A DNA stretch of 64,000 nt from Porphyra umbilicalis (GCA_002049455.2 KV918763.1:661191-725190), one strand, 5' to 3'. Positions 42,842 to 54,447 are shown, numbered from the stretch's first letter. Notes: generated from the sequence alone by a model not told the origin. Translations and numbers: made by a program.

Positions 42842-45800
42842 TCACACCCCACGAGATGAACCTGGTGAACAGTCTACGATTACCCGCTCGAGGCGGCTCG
42901 AAGACGAGTGGCTGTGCCCTACGGCTGGCGCGGGGCTGGCAGCAGCAATCTGGCCGACGTTACTCGGGGCCAGGTCACCGCTTGCCGACGCAGCAGCTGC
43001 GTCGTGCGCCCCGTCTGCCACCACACCCAGCGCCTCTACCCGCACCGTTGGCGCCGCCACTGGCACGGCCGTGGGGGCCGTCCCAGCCTCCGCGACCGGC
43101 GGGTCGGTGACGACAGGTCGGCGCCATCGCTCGCACGACGTGGGTGAACAGCGCGTCCACCCGTAGCCGGCCTCGTAGGTACCCACGTCGATCGCAGCCG
43201 CGTGCCGCACCGCCTGTACAGGGTCTTCCTGGGGTGGCGCGCGTGACACGGTGTACCCTCGGATGTGGGGGTAGATGCTGCGACCCTGCATGCTCTTGAT
43301 GGAAATCTTGGACATGTTGCGCGCCGCGTTGGTGTCTCGCCCGACGTACGAAGCCGGGCAGGCGACGTTGGTACACAGCTTGACCCCCCACAGCGCCAGC
43401 GGATCGGTCCCAAACGCCCACTTGCCGTGAGCCGCAATCGCCTGCAGCACCTTTGTCCGCACCGCCTCTGCGTGCTCCTTGGCGCGCTGAGCAGCCGCAC
43501 CGTCGCGTGGGCCCGACCGACTACCGGTCGTCACACCCCGTCGCGCGCGCCGGCCGCCGCGGTGGGGCGAGGCGCGCTTGGCCGCCGACACCGACGCGCG
43601 ATGCGCGTAGCTGCTTGCCGCCTTGAGGGGCGTCAGGTCGACCGGCAAGTCGGGCGACACGTACGTGTTGCACAAGCCGTGACCGCACTCTGCACACGTC
43701 TGGCTCGTATTGTGCTCGTCAACGTACACGAGGTGCACGTGTTTGGCCATGCGCCGCACGAGGTCGGCGCTGCCGGCGCGGGGCCTGCACCGGCCAATGG
43801 CCAACACCGCCTTGGTACCGTCCACCGTGCGCCGCAGCAAACCGCCCGTCAAGCGGTGGGCCAACTTTGCCGCGTACCGGTTGCGCTGGATGAGGACGTG
43901 CAGGCGCGCCTTTCACCGGCCCGACGTCGCGGCCGCCCCGTACGCAGACTGGTAGGCGTAGGTGTACGTGCGCGCAATGCGCGCAGTGGCCGCCACCACC
44001 CACGCGCCCCACGTCGTGACCTTGAGGGAGCCCCCCGCCGTCAGTGACTCGCGCGGCACGCCTGGGTGTGTCGCCGCCCACGCCGCCACCGCTGCCGCCT
44101 CGGCGCACCTCGTCATACCGGCGCCCGTCGCCTCGCGGTACGCGCCTTTGGAGACGACCAGCGTCGTACCAGTGGGCGGGACGCGCACGCGCCGGCGCCC
44201 CCCGGCGGCGGCCGCACGTTTGAGCGCGGCACACATCACGCGCAAGCGGTCGGCCGACGGCAGCGACGTGCCGGGCGCGCCGAGCTGCGGGGGCGCAGCG
44301 GGTGCAGCAGCGGCCGCCGCAGCCGCCACTCTCTCTGCCGTGCGCAATGCCGCCGCCGTCTGGCGCTTGTCCTGCGCCGCGCGCCGCACGATGCACGCGG
44401 CGTGTGCCCCACTGTCGACCGACACTGCACGCCTTGCCGCCTCTGCGTGCGCCGCCGCGTCTGTCTTGGCCTTGACAGCCGCCGTCGCGTGCGCCGCCTC
44501 CTGGAACAGGGCCGCCTCGCCCACGCACACACACACGTGGTTGAAGAAGTGCCACGGTTGGACGTTGCCGCCATTGATCGTGGCGTGCGCGGTGGCGCGC
44601 ATGCGCGTGAGGATGGCCCGGCGGCGGCCGGGGGCGCTCGTCCCCCGCTTGCGGGCCACCTCTTGCCGTTGAATCGGGGTCAGCCACTCGTCGCCAAAGG
44701 CCGGCTGCTTGTACCGCCGGCGCTTGGGGGGGGGGGGGTCGACCGCGTCTGTCGGCACCGTCGGTGCGTGCTCCAAAGGGGGCAAAGACGCTTGTGCCGC
44801 GGGCGTGGGCGCCGGAGGGCCCACCAGATCTGTACGAGTCCGCTTTGGGGGAGATCCCTCCGCCCCGTTCGACGCGCCGAGCGCGCCACGGCCGCGCTTT
44901 TTGGTCGTCTGGCTCACCGCGTCACCGCCGCCGACGGGAAGGCCCACCGCGGTGGCCTTGGCCGCGCGCGCAACCTCGGCCACCGCTGCACGCAGCGCGT
45001 CGACGGTCGGCAAAACCCGACCACCCCGCCGCACGAGGCACTCGGCGGCGGCGGTCGCGGCCATGGCCGCCCGCGCAAGCGCTTAGCCCGCAATTCGCTG
45101 CGCCCGGTACGCCCGATACGCGTGCAGGTGCGGCGCAGGTGACTGAACAAACGGCACCGCCCCGGGGCAGTAGGCAGCGACAATCGACGCGACGCCCGGG
45201 TCCCACCCAACAAACGTCAGCTCCTTGACAACGTCGGCCGAAAACGCCACGCGGTCCAGCTGCGTCCGCACGCTCGCCGTCTCGGTGGCCCCCCCCCCCC
45301 CACAACGACTGTCACTGGCAGCCTTACGACGCGCCCGCCGAGCGGCCGCCGTCGACGCGGCGGTGGCGGGGTGCCGTACCGTAAAGTGCACGCCGACACC
45401 GTCCGACACGATGGAGGGCCCGACCACCGTCTTGGCGCCGACAATGCGCGCGCGGCGGAGCAGCGTTTGGATGAACAGCCCGTCGGTTGTCGGCGCTGGC
45501 AGCGACACCCCGGCGGACGCCAGGCGCCGGCGGAGCAGCGCGCCGCCGACGCGCGCGTACGCGGTGCACGTGGCGGCTCGGCCGGGTGACGTGTCGGTCG
45601 CCTCGATGCCGGCACGGATGCACAACAGCTGGGCATAGTGAAGGAGCGGGTAGGTGTGCAGCGGCTGCTGTCGCAGGGCCGACGTGTCGAGCTGGAGGAG
45701 ACAGCGCCGCCGACCGTCACCACCGGCGTAGACTAGCACAGTGTCGTACGCCAGCGTGGCCCCGGCCGCCATGGCAGCCCCATCCGCCGCAGACACTTTG

Positions 45801-47770
45801 CCCGCCGGCCACTTGAACGACGGCGGGCGCGTGCCGTCGGCGGCTTGCAGGCCAGCAACGAGGGCCGCAATCAGTGCCGCGCGGCGCTGTCCGTTGAGAC
45901 CGCCGGGGGCCTGCGGGTAGACGTCGTGAACGATGCACTTGGCAATGGCCTTGACCGCCGACGTGACGTGCGTCACATAGTGGTTTTCAAAAGCCGTCGC
46001 CACGGTGGCCCAACCAGACGTGTCGCCCGGACTCGGCAGCAGCGTGCTGCACGGCAAATGGCTTGGCTCGGTCACCGCGTCTGCCACCGCCGCCGACGCC
46101 GCCACAAAGGCAGAGTAGTCGCCATCACCCTGGGCGGCGGCCTTGATGTCCCCGCGGGGCTTGACGCGTGCGCCTCTACCCGAGCAATCGACGCACGCCC
46201 GCCGGGAAGCACCGCCAAACGCACCGACGCCGCGACAAGAGACGGTCGAAGCGACCTGCTTCCAGGCCAGCCTGTGGTTGCTTGTCAGCGACGCCGGCAC
46301 GGCCGCGATAAACCCGTCGAGCGTGCGCCGGCGGTGGCTGCCGCCACCGCCGCCATCCCCACCACCGCCGCCGCCCCCGCCCGCACCCTGCCCGCCGCCA
46401 CCACCATCGACGCGCTCGAGCAGGTACCGCATCGTGCCGTCCATGACAATGGCCACGAGCCGCAGATGCTTTGTCTGTGCCTTGGCCAAATCGGTCAGCG
46501 CGGCCGCCCACGCGGCAGCGTTTGCGAGAGCGGCGGCGGTCCCCGGCGCCGTGCGACGGCTTGACGTCGTAGGCGGGCGCCCCGTCGGGGGCAAAGAATT
46601 TGCCGGCCGTCCTGGCGCCAGCCGTCGTCGGACACCAAAAAACCGGTCGACCGACACGGAAACGGTCGTCGTCACCTCCCCCGTCATGCGGTGCTGGTCG
46701 ACGCACCCCAAGTCGCGCCCGCTGTCCGCATTTTGGCCCGACCAGCCGTGAGCGACGGCTCGCAGCGGACACACAGCGCTGGCCCGGGTGTGGCCACGCG
46801 CGTGGCACGCACTGCACTTGTTGTTTTCGCTGCCGGCCTTGGCGCCCTTGGCCGCCCTGGCCGCCTCGCCACGCGCCGAGTGCGCCGCCTTGGTGGCAGC
46901 GTCAGCCGGACACGTTTTCACATTGTGCCCCGTCGCCCCGCAGCCGCCGCATCGACGCTGGTGGCCACGCGTGCCGCCGCCGCCGCGCGCCGTGGCGCCA
47001 GCGTCGCCACCATTGCCGTCGCCATCGTCGTCGCCCGCGCGGGCCCCCGCGTCAAGCAGCACCATGGGGATCAGGCCCTTGACCGCCGACAAGACGCTGC
47101 CCGCCGCGTGACGCGCTCGCGCGCAGAGGCGCCTGCACGCCACCCGGGCGGAGGCGTCCGCTCTTGTGTCGGCATCGACGGGGGGTGCCGCGGCGCCCTC
47201 GTCACCGTCGTCTGGTGCGGGTGGCCGGGGCGGCGGCACCGTCACCGCGGCGACGGCTTGCAGCACGGCAGTAGAGGCCGACGTGGCGTCGTCCATCGCC
47301 GCCAACGCGGGCGACCCAGTGCCCCGCGCGTGTACCGGCTTTGATGCGAGGAGCTTGGAAAGGACGGCACTCGCGGCACGCAAGCTCGCCACCGGCCCCG
47401 CATCACCGGCCGCCTCACAAGCGGCGACGGCGGCGGCAACCTCCACCGTCGCCGACCGCACGGCAGACGCCGCACTCTGCCGCGCGCTGTCGAGGTGGCC
47501 ACCCGCCCTGATTGCCGCGTCCTCGCCGGCCGTACCGAGGTGCGTGACCTCGTCGTCGTCGTTGAGGTCTGCGCCCACAGGCCCAGCCACACCCCGGACA
47601 TTGTCCCCATTGTCGTTGCCGCTCGCCGTCGCCTCGCGGGGCGGCGCTGTCGCCAAACTGGTGGTCGTTGTGGGGCGCCGCGTCGTGGGACAGTTGCCGC
47701 TGCCACGCGCTCGAAGCGCTGTCGACGTGCCGGGCGCCTCATCCTCGTTGGTCGACGACTGGTCGTCCAT
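42842..47770 (-). pseudogene. Giant Fanzor/TnpB-type RuvC nuclease frame with two in-frame stops
   Basis: One reading frame of 1643 codons, cut by TAA (45083-45085) and TGA (43913-43915) but never shifted. ATG at 47770 (MDDQSSTNEDE). Two CCHC knuckles lie near residues 270-340 (CGGCGATGHNVKTC and CSACHARGHTRASAVC). RuvC-I is LTFVGWDPGVASIVAAY (about residue 850, just before the TAA). After the TGA come the Fanzor-style alternative glutamate and zinc ribbon, YVDEHNTSQTCAECGHG, then about 100 extra residues, then CTNVACPASYVGRDTNAARN with the RuvC-III Asp and the typical NAAR motif. Family proteins are usually 400-1000 residues, so this one is very long, with Ala/Gly-rich inserts. Fanzors are eukaryotic RNA-guided nucleases carried by transposons. 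The two stops imply inactivation, unless introns or readthrough apply. Confidence 0.8.
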
Positions 47771-47925
47771 GGCGGGGCACGAGCGCACACGGGCGGGGGG
47801 GGGCTTGACGTCCTCAAGGCGGTGGCGCGCCCTTGCCGCCGCACCGCCACTGGGGGTGCGACACGCGGCGGCACGGCGGCCAGGACTGTAGGGCGCATGG
47901 TTGTGCACGGCGCCAGCACCCATCA

Positions 47926-47940
47926 CACCTTTTATAGGAA
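47926..47940 (-). promoter_or_regulatory. TATA box upstream of the Fanzor frame
   Basis: Reads TTCCTATAAAAGGTG on the minus strand, about 160 bases upstream of the ATG at 47770. One of the few clear TATA boxes in the window; it supports the chosen start over longer open frames upstream. Confidence 0.6.
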
Positions 47941-48748
47941 ACGGCACGGGTAGCGGTGGCTGGCTCGCCGCGGACCACCACACGACACGGGCGGGAACAG
48001 ACCACCCTGCGAGACGGTCTAGGAGCTGGTTGCGGGCCGGCCGAGCGCACGACACAAACACACCCTTGCGTGCAGGCACTCCCGCCGCGCTCTCCTCCTT
48101 CCTCGGCTCCACGCGCCACGCCGCCGCCGGCTCGTGCAGGTGGGTGTACCCACAGGCCGCCATGCGGGCACCGGCGGCCGCGGGAGAAGCTGGACGGTCG
48201 GTCGGCGGGTCGGCACCCGGTGGGTCGGCACCCGACGGTGGGAGAAGACAATGTACGGACGAACGGGCACTGCCAGTCTTCCCTCCCGCCCCCCCCCCCC
48301 CCCCTCCGCGAGGATGGGGTGTGGAAAATTTTGACGTCATACGCGCGGGCGTGTCACGGACAGAAGGGGTGTGGCGTGTTGAACGCCACCGTTGGCCATC
48401 ATGGGACGCCTGGACGACGTCGTGCCGACCGCTGCGGTGCGGCGGCGTCGCCGCATAGAGCACATGCGCGCCATACAGGTCCCACGGGTCCGACAGATGG
48501 GCCCAACCACAGCGCTGCGACGACATCGCGTCCATCCCGCCGGGGCGTGCGACCACCTGGCCGAAACACCCCCTCCTTCCTGGTGTTGAACGTGTCCACA
48601 TGGATGAAACCCGGCCGCACGAGTCGTCGTGGTGGCGGGGGTGGTCGGTCGTGTGGGGTGAGAATTTGGCCAACACGGCTGGTGTCGGTCGCCTGGCGGC
48701 GCCGCTGCACTAGAGACCCCCCACCATACCTGGTGAGGGGGGGGGGGG

Positions 48749-49111
48749 CGGGGACAATGAGGACGATGAGGAACACCAGGACAATGTGGACAATGAGGAA
48801 ACAGACAATGAGGACAATGAGGAAATTGAAGAAAAGGACAAGGAGGACAAGGAGGACAATGGGGACAATGAGGACATTGAGGCATCCGAGAGTACGGGGC
48901 GGCCGTCTCTGGGACGACCAAACACCGGCATTCGGGCGCTCAGTGGCGGACGGGCCCCACGCCGACACCCACCGACACCCACCGACACCCACCGACACCC
49001 ACCGACACCCACCGACACCCACCAACACGCGGCGCGCGTCTCCACCACCACCACCGCCGGGCACGAGTGCGAGAGCGCCGACTCGCGCTTTGGCCAGGCG
49101 ACACCGTCGCG
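48749..49111. repeat. Block A, part 1: 9-bp minisatellite and conserved segment
   Basis: Imperfect GGACAATGA repeats (48749-48880) are followed by a segment shared with 52930-53030 (TCCGAGAG, CGGGGCG, CATTCGGGCGCTC, GTGGCGGACG) and then by six tandem CCGACACCCA units (48963-49020). On the plus strand the minisatellite would read Asp-Asn-Glu; on the minus strand, Cys-Pro-His or Ser-Leu-Ser. Confidence 0.75.
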
Positions 49112-49330
49112 GTTGCTGCCGTCGGATCGGTAGTTGCGTCGAGTCGCGCCAATTGAAAAGCAGCCGCCCGCGCAGTCTTAAATACAATTTCAAAGTGGTC
49201 TACAACCCGCCTCAAGTTCGGTACCATCGGTCAAAGTGTCGATCACTGGGTTAAAGTGTCGATCACTGGGTTAAAGTGTCGGTCACTGGGCTAAAGTGTC
49301 GATCACTGGGTGAAAGTGTCGATCATCGGG
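49112..49330. repeat. Block A, part 2: conserved leader plus five 20-bp iterons
   Basis: The 117-base leader (GTTGCTGCCGTCG to CGGTACCATCG) is nearly identical to 54448-54563. It is followed at 49229-49330 by five 20-bp direct repeats of the form GGTTAAAGTGTCGATCACTG, with small variations. Copies B (54448-54670) and C (58010-58165) have the same arrangement and the same number of repeats. Confidence 0.9.
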
Positions 49331-49947
49331 TCGTCGGCAGCGGGGTTATGTCTGGTGGTGGGCGGTCAGTTTGGCGGCGCCTCTGTCGTCTCCGGATCAT
49401 ACGCGTAGTTGTGTACCCAAATTGCACTATCAACTCTTGAGACGAGGAGATGCTGCGGTGTGGTTGTTGGTGCGACAAGGCAACGACGACTGGCGCTCCG
49501 GCACATGCACGCACTCTAGCTCGCTGCTCCCCAGCGCCTTCAGCATTCCACTCTGTCCCTCCCCCTGGCCATCCCAAGTCTCCCACCGTGTCCGTTGTGC
49601 TTGTACTTCCCCACCTTTGTGCGCTTTTGTGGATTCCCTGTAGACGCTTACAACACCCGACGCGTTCCGACAGCCGTATAGAAGCCGCTCGTATGATCGT
49701 CAGCCTCGGTCTTTTGGACAAAGGTCCGTTGCATTCCAAAAACGGCCCCACTACCCCCCCGCCGCCGCCCCATACGCACACGCCGGCGCGGCGGCGGCGG
49801 TGGCGACCTCGATGGGCCGCACTGCAGCGGTGGGGGACCACCCGCCCCCACCGCCGCCGCCCCCCCCGCCCTCGCGTGCGCCGCGAGGGAGGTGAAGCGG
49901 GAGGCGGCGACCGCCGATATGGTGGTGCCCGCCCCCGCCAGCTGCTC
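49331..49947. other. No gene recognised
   Basis: Short open frames only. Possibly the distal 3' side of the minus-strand hypothetical gene that follows. Confidence 0.4.
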
Positions 49948-50540
49948 CCTATCGTCCACGCCCGACGCGACCGGCAGGCGGTCCGAAAGGTCGGCCCACA
50001 TCGCCCCGACGACCGACCGCTCGGTGGGCGCGCCTGCAACGAGGAGTGCCGCGATCGCCGACCGCGGCAGCGCCCACGGGGTGATCAGGCGTGGAAGAGC
50101 GTCGACAGGTCGAAGACGCGGCCGTCAAGCGCCGCCGCCGCCGCCGCGGCGCCGTCGGACCGGGACGTATCGGCGCTGCCGCTGGTGGCTGTCGCAACCG
50201 CCGCCGCCGCCCCCCAACCCGCCGCCGCACGCCGCAGCAGCGCCATCCGCAGGCGCATCTTTACTGCGGCCACGTCGAGGGCGGCGATGAGCTTCGCCGC
50301 CACCGCCGCGACGGCAGCGCCCGGCGGGGACGCCACAAAGTCAGCGCGGGCCGCCCCGCCGCCGGGGCCGCCTCCCACCGCCGCCGCCGCCGCGTGGACT
50401 CCGAGCGACAGGTGCGCGATGCGGGCTGCGAGGCATCACGGCGGGTGGTCCGCGTCGTGGCCGCCGTCGCCGTCGGCGGCGGCGGCGGCGGCGGTCGACG
50501 GGGTGTCGCCGCCGGTGCATTCGTGGACGAGAAATGTCAT
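49948..50540 (-). CDS. Hypothetical protein (frame uncertain)
   Basis: The ATG at 50540 (MTFLVHECTGGDTP) begins an Ala-rich but protein-like frame (KLIAALDVAAVKMRLRMALL) that stops at 50085 after VFDLSTLFHA. A neighbouring frame carries on with PRSAIAALLVAGAPTERSVV and MWADLSDRLPVASGVDDREQ, which also looks protein-like and may be the continuation after an indel. The helical, Ala/Leu-rich pattern suggests an alpha-helical protein. I do not recognise the family. Confidence 0.4.
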
Positions 50541-51036
50541 GCTGGAGACGCTGACTGTATTTGGGGTTGGTCTAGTGCCTTTCCCGGCCCGCCGCTGTCG
50601 TTTATCCTGACATAACGACTGCGCACGCCCGCTGCGCCACCCCCTTTCCGGCAAATGACGTCGTGATAGGCACCCTCCCGGCCACGGCGGCCCACGACCT
50701 GGCGCCCCAAACTGTCTGCCGGCATTCTTATTTGGTCGGGTCCTCCTGTCCAGGCTGTCCAGGGGGAGCAGAGAAACACAAACAGGACGAGGTCGCAATA
50801 AAAACACACGCTGATAAACGAGGGAAGGTGGCTGCCGCGCACAGTGGTGCAGGGCGCCGATGTCGTAGACCGAGCCCGTGACGTCAGTTCTCATGTACCC
50901 ACTGTGGATCCTGGCACAGATGCGTGCCATGTCTTCCTCCTCGAGCATATGGACGACATCATACCAATCACAGTAACGCACACACTCACACACCACTCGC
51001 CCACCAAGGCGACCACGACAGAGAGAACGTACCTTG
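50541..51036. other. No gene recognised
   Basis: Region between the 5' end of the hypothetical gene and the 3' end of the dioxygenase gene, both on the minus strand. Confidence 0.5.
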
Positions 51037-52279
51037 CTACCACTTGCGCGCCCTGCGCGGTCCCGCCCAGCGAGGCAGCGGGTTGGTTGCATCCAAGTCG
51101 ACGTCTGTCTCATGCCCAGCAGCGATTAGATACACGTGGATGCGGCAGTGATGTAGACGGGAGCTGTTGCGCACACCACAGTGCACAGAATCCCCACGAA
51201 AAACCAGACAATCATAAGGGTTGACGTCAACGAGAACCCCCGGTCCTCCCCCAGTGGTGGAGCCCCCACGCACCACTCGGTGCGAGTCGGGCCACAGCCG
51301 TAGGCGTGTGTCCGGCCCTACGGCCAAGAGAGCGCCAAGAAGCCGAGGGGGATCCGCTGTCACAAACGGTGGTCGATCGTCAGTGTGCGCGAGCTGCTGG
51401 CAGGCCCGCGGAGAAGACACCAATGCAGCAGGCCTGTGGTAGCCATATGTCCAACCAAACAAAGTCGAAACAAGAAACGAGAGCCCTGACAGCGCCGCAA
51501 CCATTGCCATGAGGCCGGGCGCGCCACCAATCGCGGCTGCAGCTTCGTCGCACAGGTGCACCATGCCGCGGCCTCGGTCCGCTGACCGTCCCTGTGCGAC
51601 AATAGCCCTCACGCTTGTCGAGTTGAAGATGGTCGTGACGAGCCCCGACCCAGCGAGAGCGCGCATCTCAGCTTGGACGTTGGCCGTCAAAGACCGCGAG
51701 ATACCCAGCGAGAACATCCAGTGACCCTGTCCACCAATACTCAACGCACGACGCGCCAGCTCCAAAGGGCCCCCACCGCCCAGGTTGACGCCCGCATCGC
51801 GGCTGCGCCCCGATCGGCGCAAGACTCAGCGTCCGCGCTTCGGACCAAGCTGCTCTGAAGCTCTTCGCGGTCCTCACCAAACACATGCAGATAAGAATCA
51901 CCCAAAGGCAGTAAAGGGGGATCAGAAGGGGGCGAGCCGCGGGTAGGAGACAATCATCGCGCTCGGCAACTGCGTCATCAGCTTGAGCAGCGGTAGCGTC
52001 GTTGGACGCGGCTAGTACACCCCCAGCCGCAGGCCCGCTGCCAGCGTTGACTGGTGTGATGGGGCGGCACCCGGTCGAGACGCGGGGGGCATTCAGGGGG
52101 GAGGTGCACCCCCGCCTGGCGGCCCGACTCCGCTGCTTGTAGACCCGACCAGCGGCGAGAGCGGCCGCTCGCTCCTCGGTCGTGGTGGATATGCGCGGGG
52201 CTCCACGCGGAGCGGGCCCTAAGCCCAGGCGCTTCCGCTCCTTGTACTTCCGATTGCGCTCGGCGCCCGAAACAGCCAT
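51037..52279 (-). CDS. 2-oxoglutarate/Fe(II)-dependent dioxygenase-like protein (frame broken)
   Basis: The C-terminal part has the double-stranded beta-helix signature: QQLAHTDDRPPF (HxD iron ligands), a mid-region with LLAVGPDTRLRLWPDSH, then CLVFRGDSVHCGVRNSS (distal His) and CRIHVYLIA (Arg for the 2OG carboxylate). The N-terminus from the ATG at 52279 (MAVSGAERNRKYKERKRLG) is basic, like a DNA-binding or nuclear-targeting tail. A middle segment (LGDSYLHVFGEDREELQSSL) lies in a third frame. The frames change near 51910 and 51770, each equal to one missing base, at short G/C runs. Related single-domain dioxygenases in algae and fungi can be transposon passengers; the position between iteron blocks A and B fits that, but substrate and role are unknown. 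Confidence 0.65.
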
Positions 52280-52763
52280 CGCCAAAGAGAGACAGTGACG
52301 GGGGATGGAAGAGAAGACGTACGGGGCTGGGGTTGGTTCGAAGTGAGGCACGCAGCGGCGAGTGGGATCAGTTCCGATGCACGCTCTCGAGGACAGGGTG
52401 CGGCAGCCTCTCTGACCTGGAGTCGTTTCGAGTGATTCAAAGCTTGCCAAAATATTTTCGAGCGGCACCCTTCCTTGTAGCTTGCAGGGGCAGATGGTGA
52501 CATTGTCAGGTTTGGCCCACTTCCCAATATCGAAGACATCGGCCTGTGAGTGACCGGGACAAGGGGGTGACATTGTCATGTTTCAAAATGATTCGTTCTC
52601 GCGGAAAGATATCGCGCGGTGGCGCGGGCTTGGTGGACCAAAGGTGTCTGTGGCGTCCTCTATCACGTCATGCCAGTGCGAAAAAGGAAAACCACTGGAT
52701 GGAGCAGGCGGCGGCGACTGATTGGCGGTGGCGGCGGTCGATGTCGCCTGCACAGCCTGACAA

Positions 52764-53040
52764 AACAGACAATGAGGACAATGGGGATACTGAACTAAAA
52801 GGACAATGAGGAAATGAAGAAAAGGGCCAATGAGGACAATGAGGCAATGAGGACAATGAGGACAATGAGGACAATGAGGACAATGAGGACAATGAGGACA
52901 ATGAGGACAATGAGACAAAAGACAATGAGGACGAGGAGGACAATGAGGAATCCGAGAGCACGGGGCGTCTCAGGGACGACTAAACACCGACATTCGGGCG
53001 CTCGGTGGCGGACGCGCCTCACGCCGAGACCCACCACGGC
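52764..53040. repeat. Block B, part 1: GGACAATGA minisatellite and conserved segment
   Basis: Same parts as 48749-48960: the 9-bp GGACAATGA array (very regular at 52835-52915), then TCCGAGAGCACGGGGCG and CATTCGGGCGCTCGGTGGCG. It lacks the CCGACACCCA array. In this copy about 1.4 kb separates it from its iteron part at 54448. Confidence 0.8.
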
Positions 53041-53313
53041 CTGCTGCAGCCTGTGTCTAAGGAGCTGCAGTGCCCGCCGCAAGTCCGCGACTGCACGCAC
53101 CTGCGATGGCACGTGCAAGACGGGGCATCAGACGTGTCGCGGTGCTCTGTGCCAACCTCGGTACCGAGGACAACGGAACAGGTCGTTTCCGACTTTGGGG
53201 CCCTGGCCACGCGCCTTGGTTACGTCGCCGTGCCGGCTGCGCTGGGTGTACCCCTCGAGGACCACAAGGCCGTGTGCTTCTACCCCAATGCCCTCTATGC
53301 GTGGGACGCTTGA
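53005..53313 (+). CDS. Small hypothetical ORF
   Basis: ATG at 53005, 102 residues, ending LATRLGYVAVPAALGVPLED and HKAVCFYPNALYAWDA. The second half has a natural amino-acid mix, unlike the surrounding low complexity; the first half overlaps the repeat block. No family recognised, so the call rests on composition only. Confidence 0.3.
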   Translation: MADAPHAETHHGLLQPVSKELQCPPQVRDCTHLRWHVQDGASDVSRCSVPTSVPRTTEQVVSDFGALATRLGYVAVPAALGVPLEDHKAVCFYPNALYAWDA

Positions 53314-53757
53314 TGAGTTTGTGGCGCCAGTGCCGCTCCTAAAATAAGCGGGGGGGCTTTCGTGCTTCGCTTCGTGGTCACGCATTTCCATCTGTGTCGA
53401 GTGGCATACCCTCGGAGTCTGCTCGTCAGTTGGGCCCTCGTGCTGTTCCACGGGCTGTTAGCAACAAAGGCGGCGGCAGTCCACATGGGTGCACGGGCAC
53501 CAGAGGACGTGCAAAAGCACACCCAAGTGCCGCACGGAAAAGGGGAGCGGGGCGTACGGCCTACACGTCGTCTCCTCACCTCAAATTGTCACGTGGTGTG
53601 ACACACAGGGCCTGGTATCGTCGCGCATCTATCATCACCTCCATCCTGCCGCCTGTGTCGACGGTGCGGTGGGTGGACGTACAAGAGCACACGAGAAGAG
53701 ACCAGATCAGAGTCCAGACAGGATGGGGGCACACACACGGGGCACACACACAGTTCT

Positions 53758-54117
53758 TTACATCAGCCCAACGGCGCGCGGCACCCACCCAACACGGTTC
53801 CCACTCTCCATCTGCTCGTGCAGCACCCAGCTACCTACAGCCGAACGTATACCGGCCGCGTCCAAGACGCCGTCGTAAAAGGGGGCAAGCTCCCTACCCA
53901 GCTCTTCAGGGTCAAAGATCATGGGAATGACAAGGTCCATTGTCATCAGATGGTCCATCATCCCCACCCGCGTGCGCTCCGATGCCAGCGGATGGCACGC
54001 CGCCAGCGGGTACTCGCGGTGTAGAAAGTCCAGGAAGGCGTCCACGGCTTCGGCAGCAGCCGCTGCAGGCCGGCCAGGGAAGCGAACGACATGCGCCGCC
54101 AGACGCCGGGCCTCCAT
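53758..54117 (-). CDS. Small hypothetical protein inside block B
   Basis: ATG at 54117 (MEARRLAAHVVRFPG), 119 residues, including AVDAFLDFLHREYPLAACHP, MMDHLMTMDLVIPMIFDPEE and GSWVLHEQMESGNRVGWVP. Balanced composition and helical pattern suggest real coding. The frame is open upstream to 54411 but low complexity there. It sits between the minisatellite and iteron parts of block B and could be cargo of that element. No family recognised. Confidence 0.45.
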   Translation of the reverse strand: MEARRLAAHVVRFPGRPAAAAAEAVDAFLDFLHREYPLAACHPLASERTRVGMMDHLMTMDLVIPMIFDPEELGRELAPFYDGVLDAAGIRSAVGSWVLHEQMESGNRVGWVPRAVGLM

Positions 54118-54447
54118 GCCGTGCGGCGACGACGGAGGTGGAGACAAGAGGTGTAGAGAGGAGTGGGGGGGGGGGGGGTTGGGCGCACGCGCCGAGGGGG
54201 TCCACAGACCGGGGGCGGGCGCCCAGAAAACCGCCCCTCGACCGGGCGCACGCGTCAAGGGGTCGAGCGGGGGTCGGCGTGAACGCACAGCCAGGCTGCC
54301 CGCCGCGCGCGCCGAGGGGACAGACCAACACACCGCAACCATCCGCCAAGCAAGACGATGCCCAGCGCCCGACACAGACAGAAAACCTGTGACCTCGACA
54401 ACGAGGATCAAACTCCCGCCGGGCTGTTGGGTTTCCCGTTTCTGAAT

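Noticed and set aside
48786-49133. Asp/Asn/Glu-rich plus-strand ORF from the GGACAATGA array
   Set aside because: Direct translation of a minisatellite that recurs without a conserved start or end at 52.8 kb.
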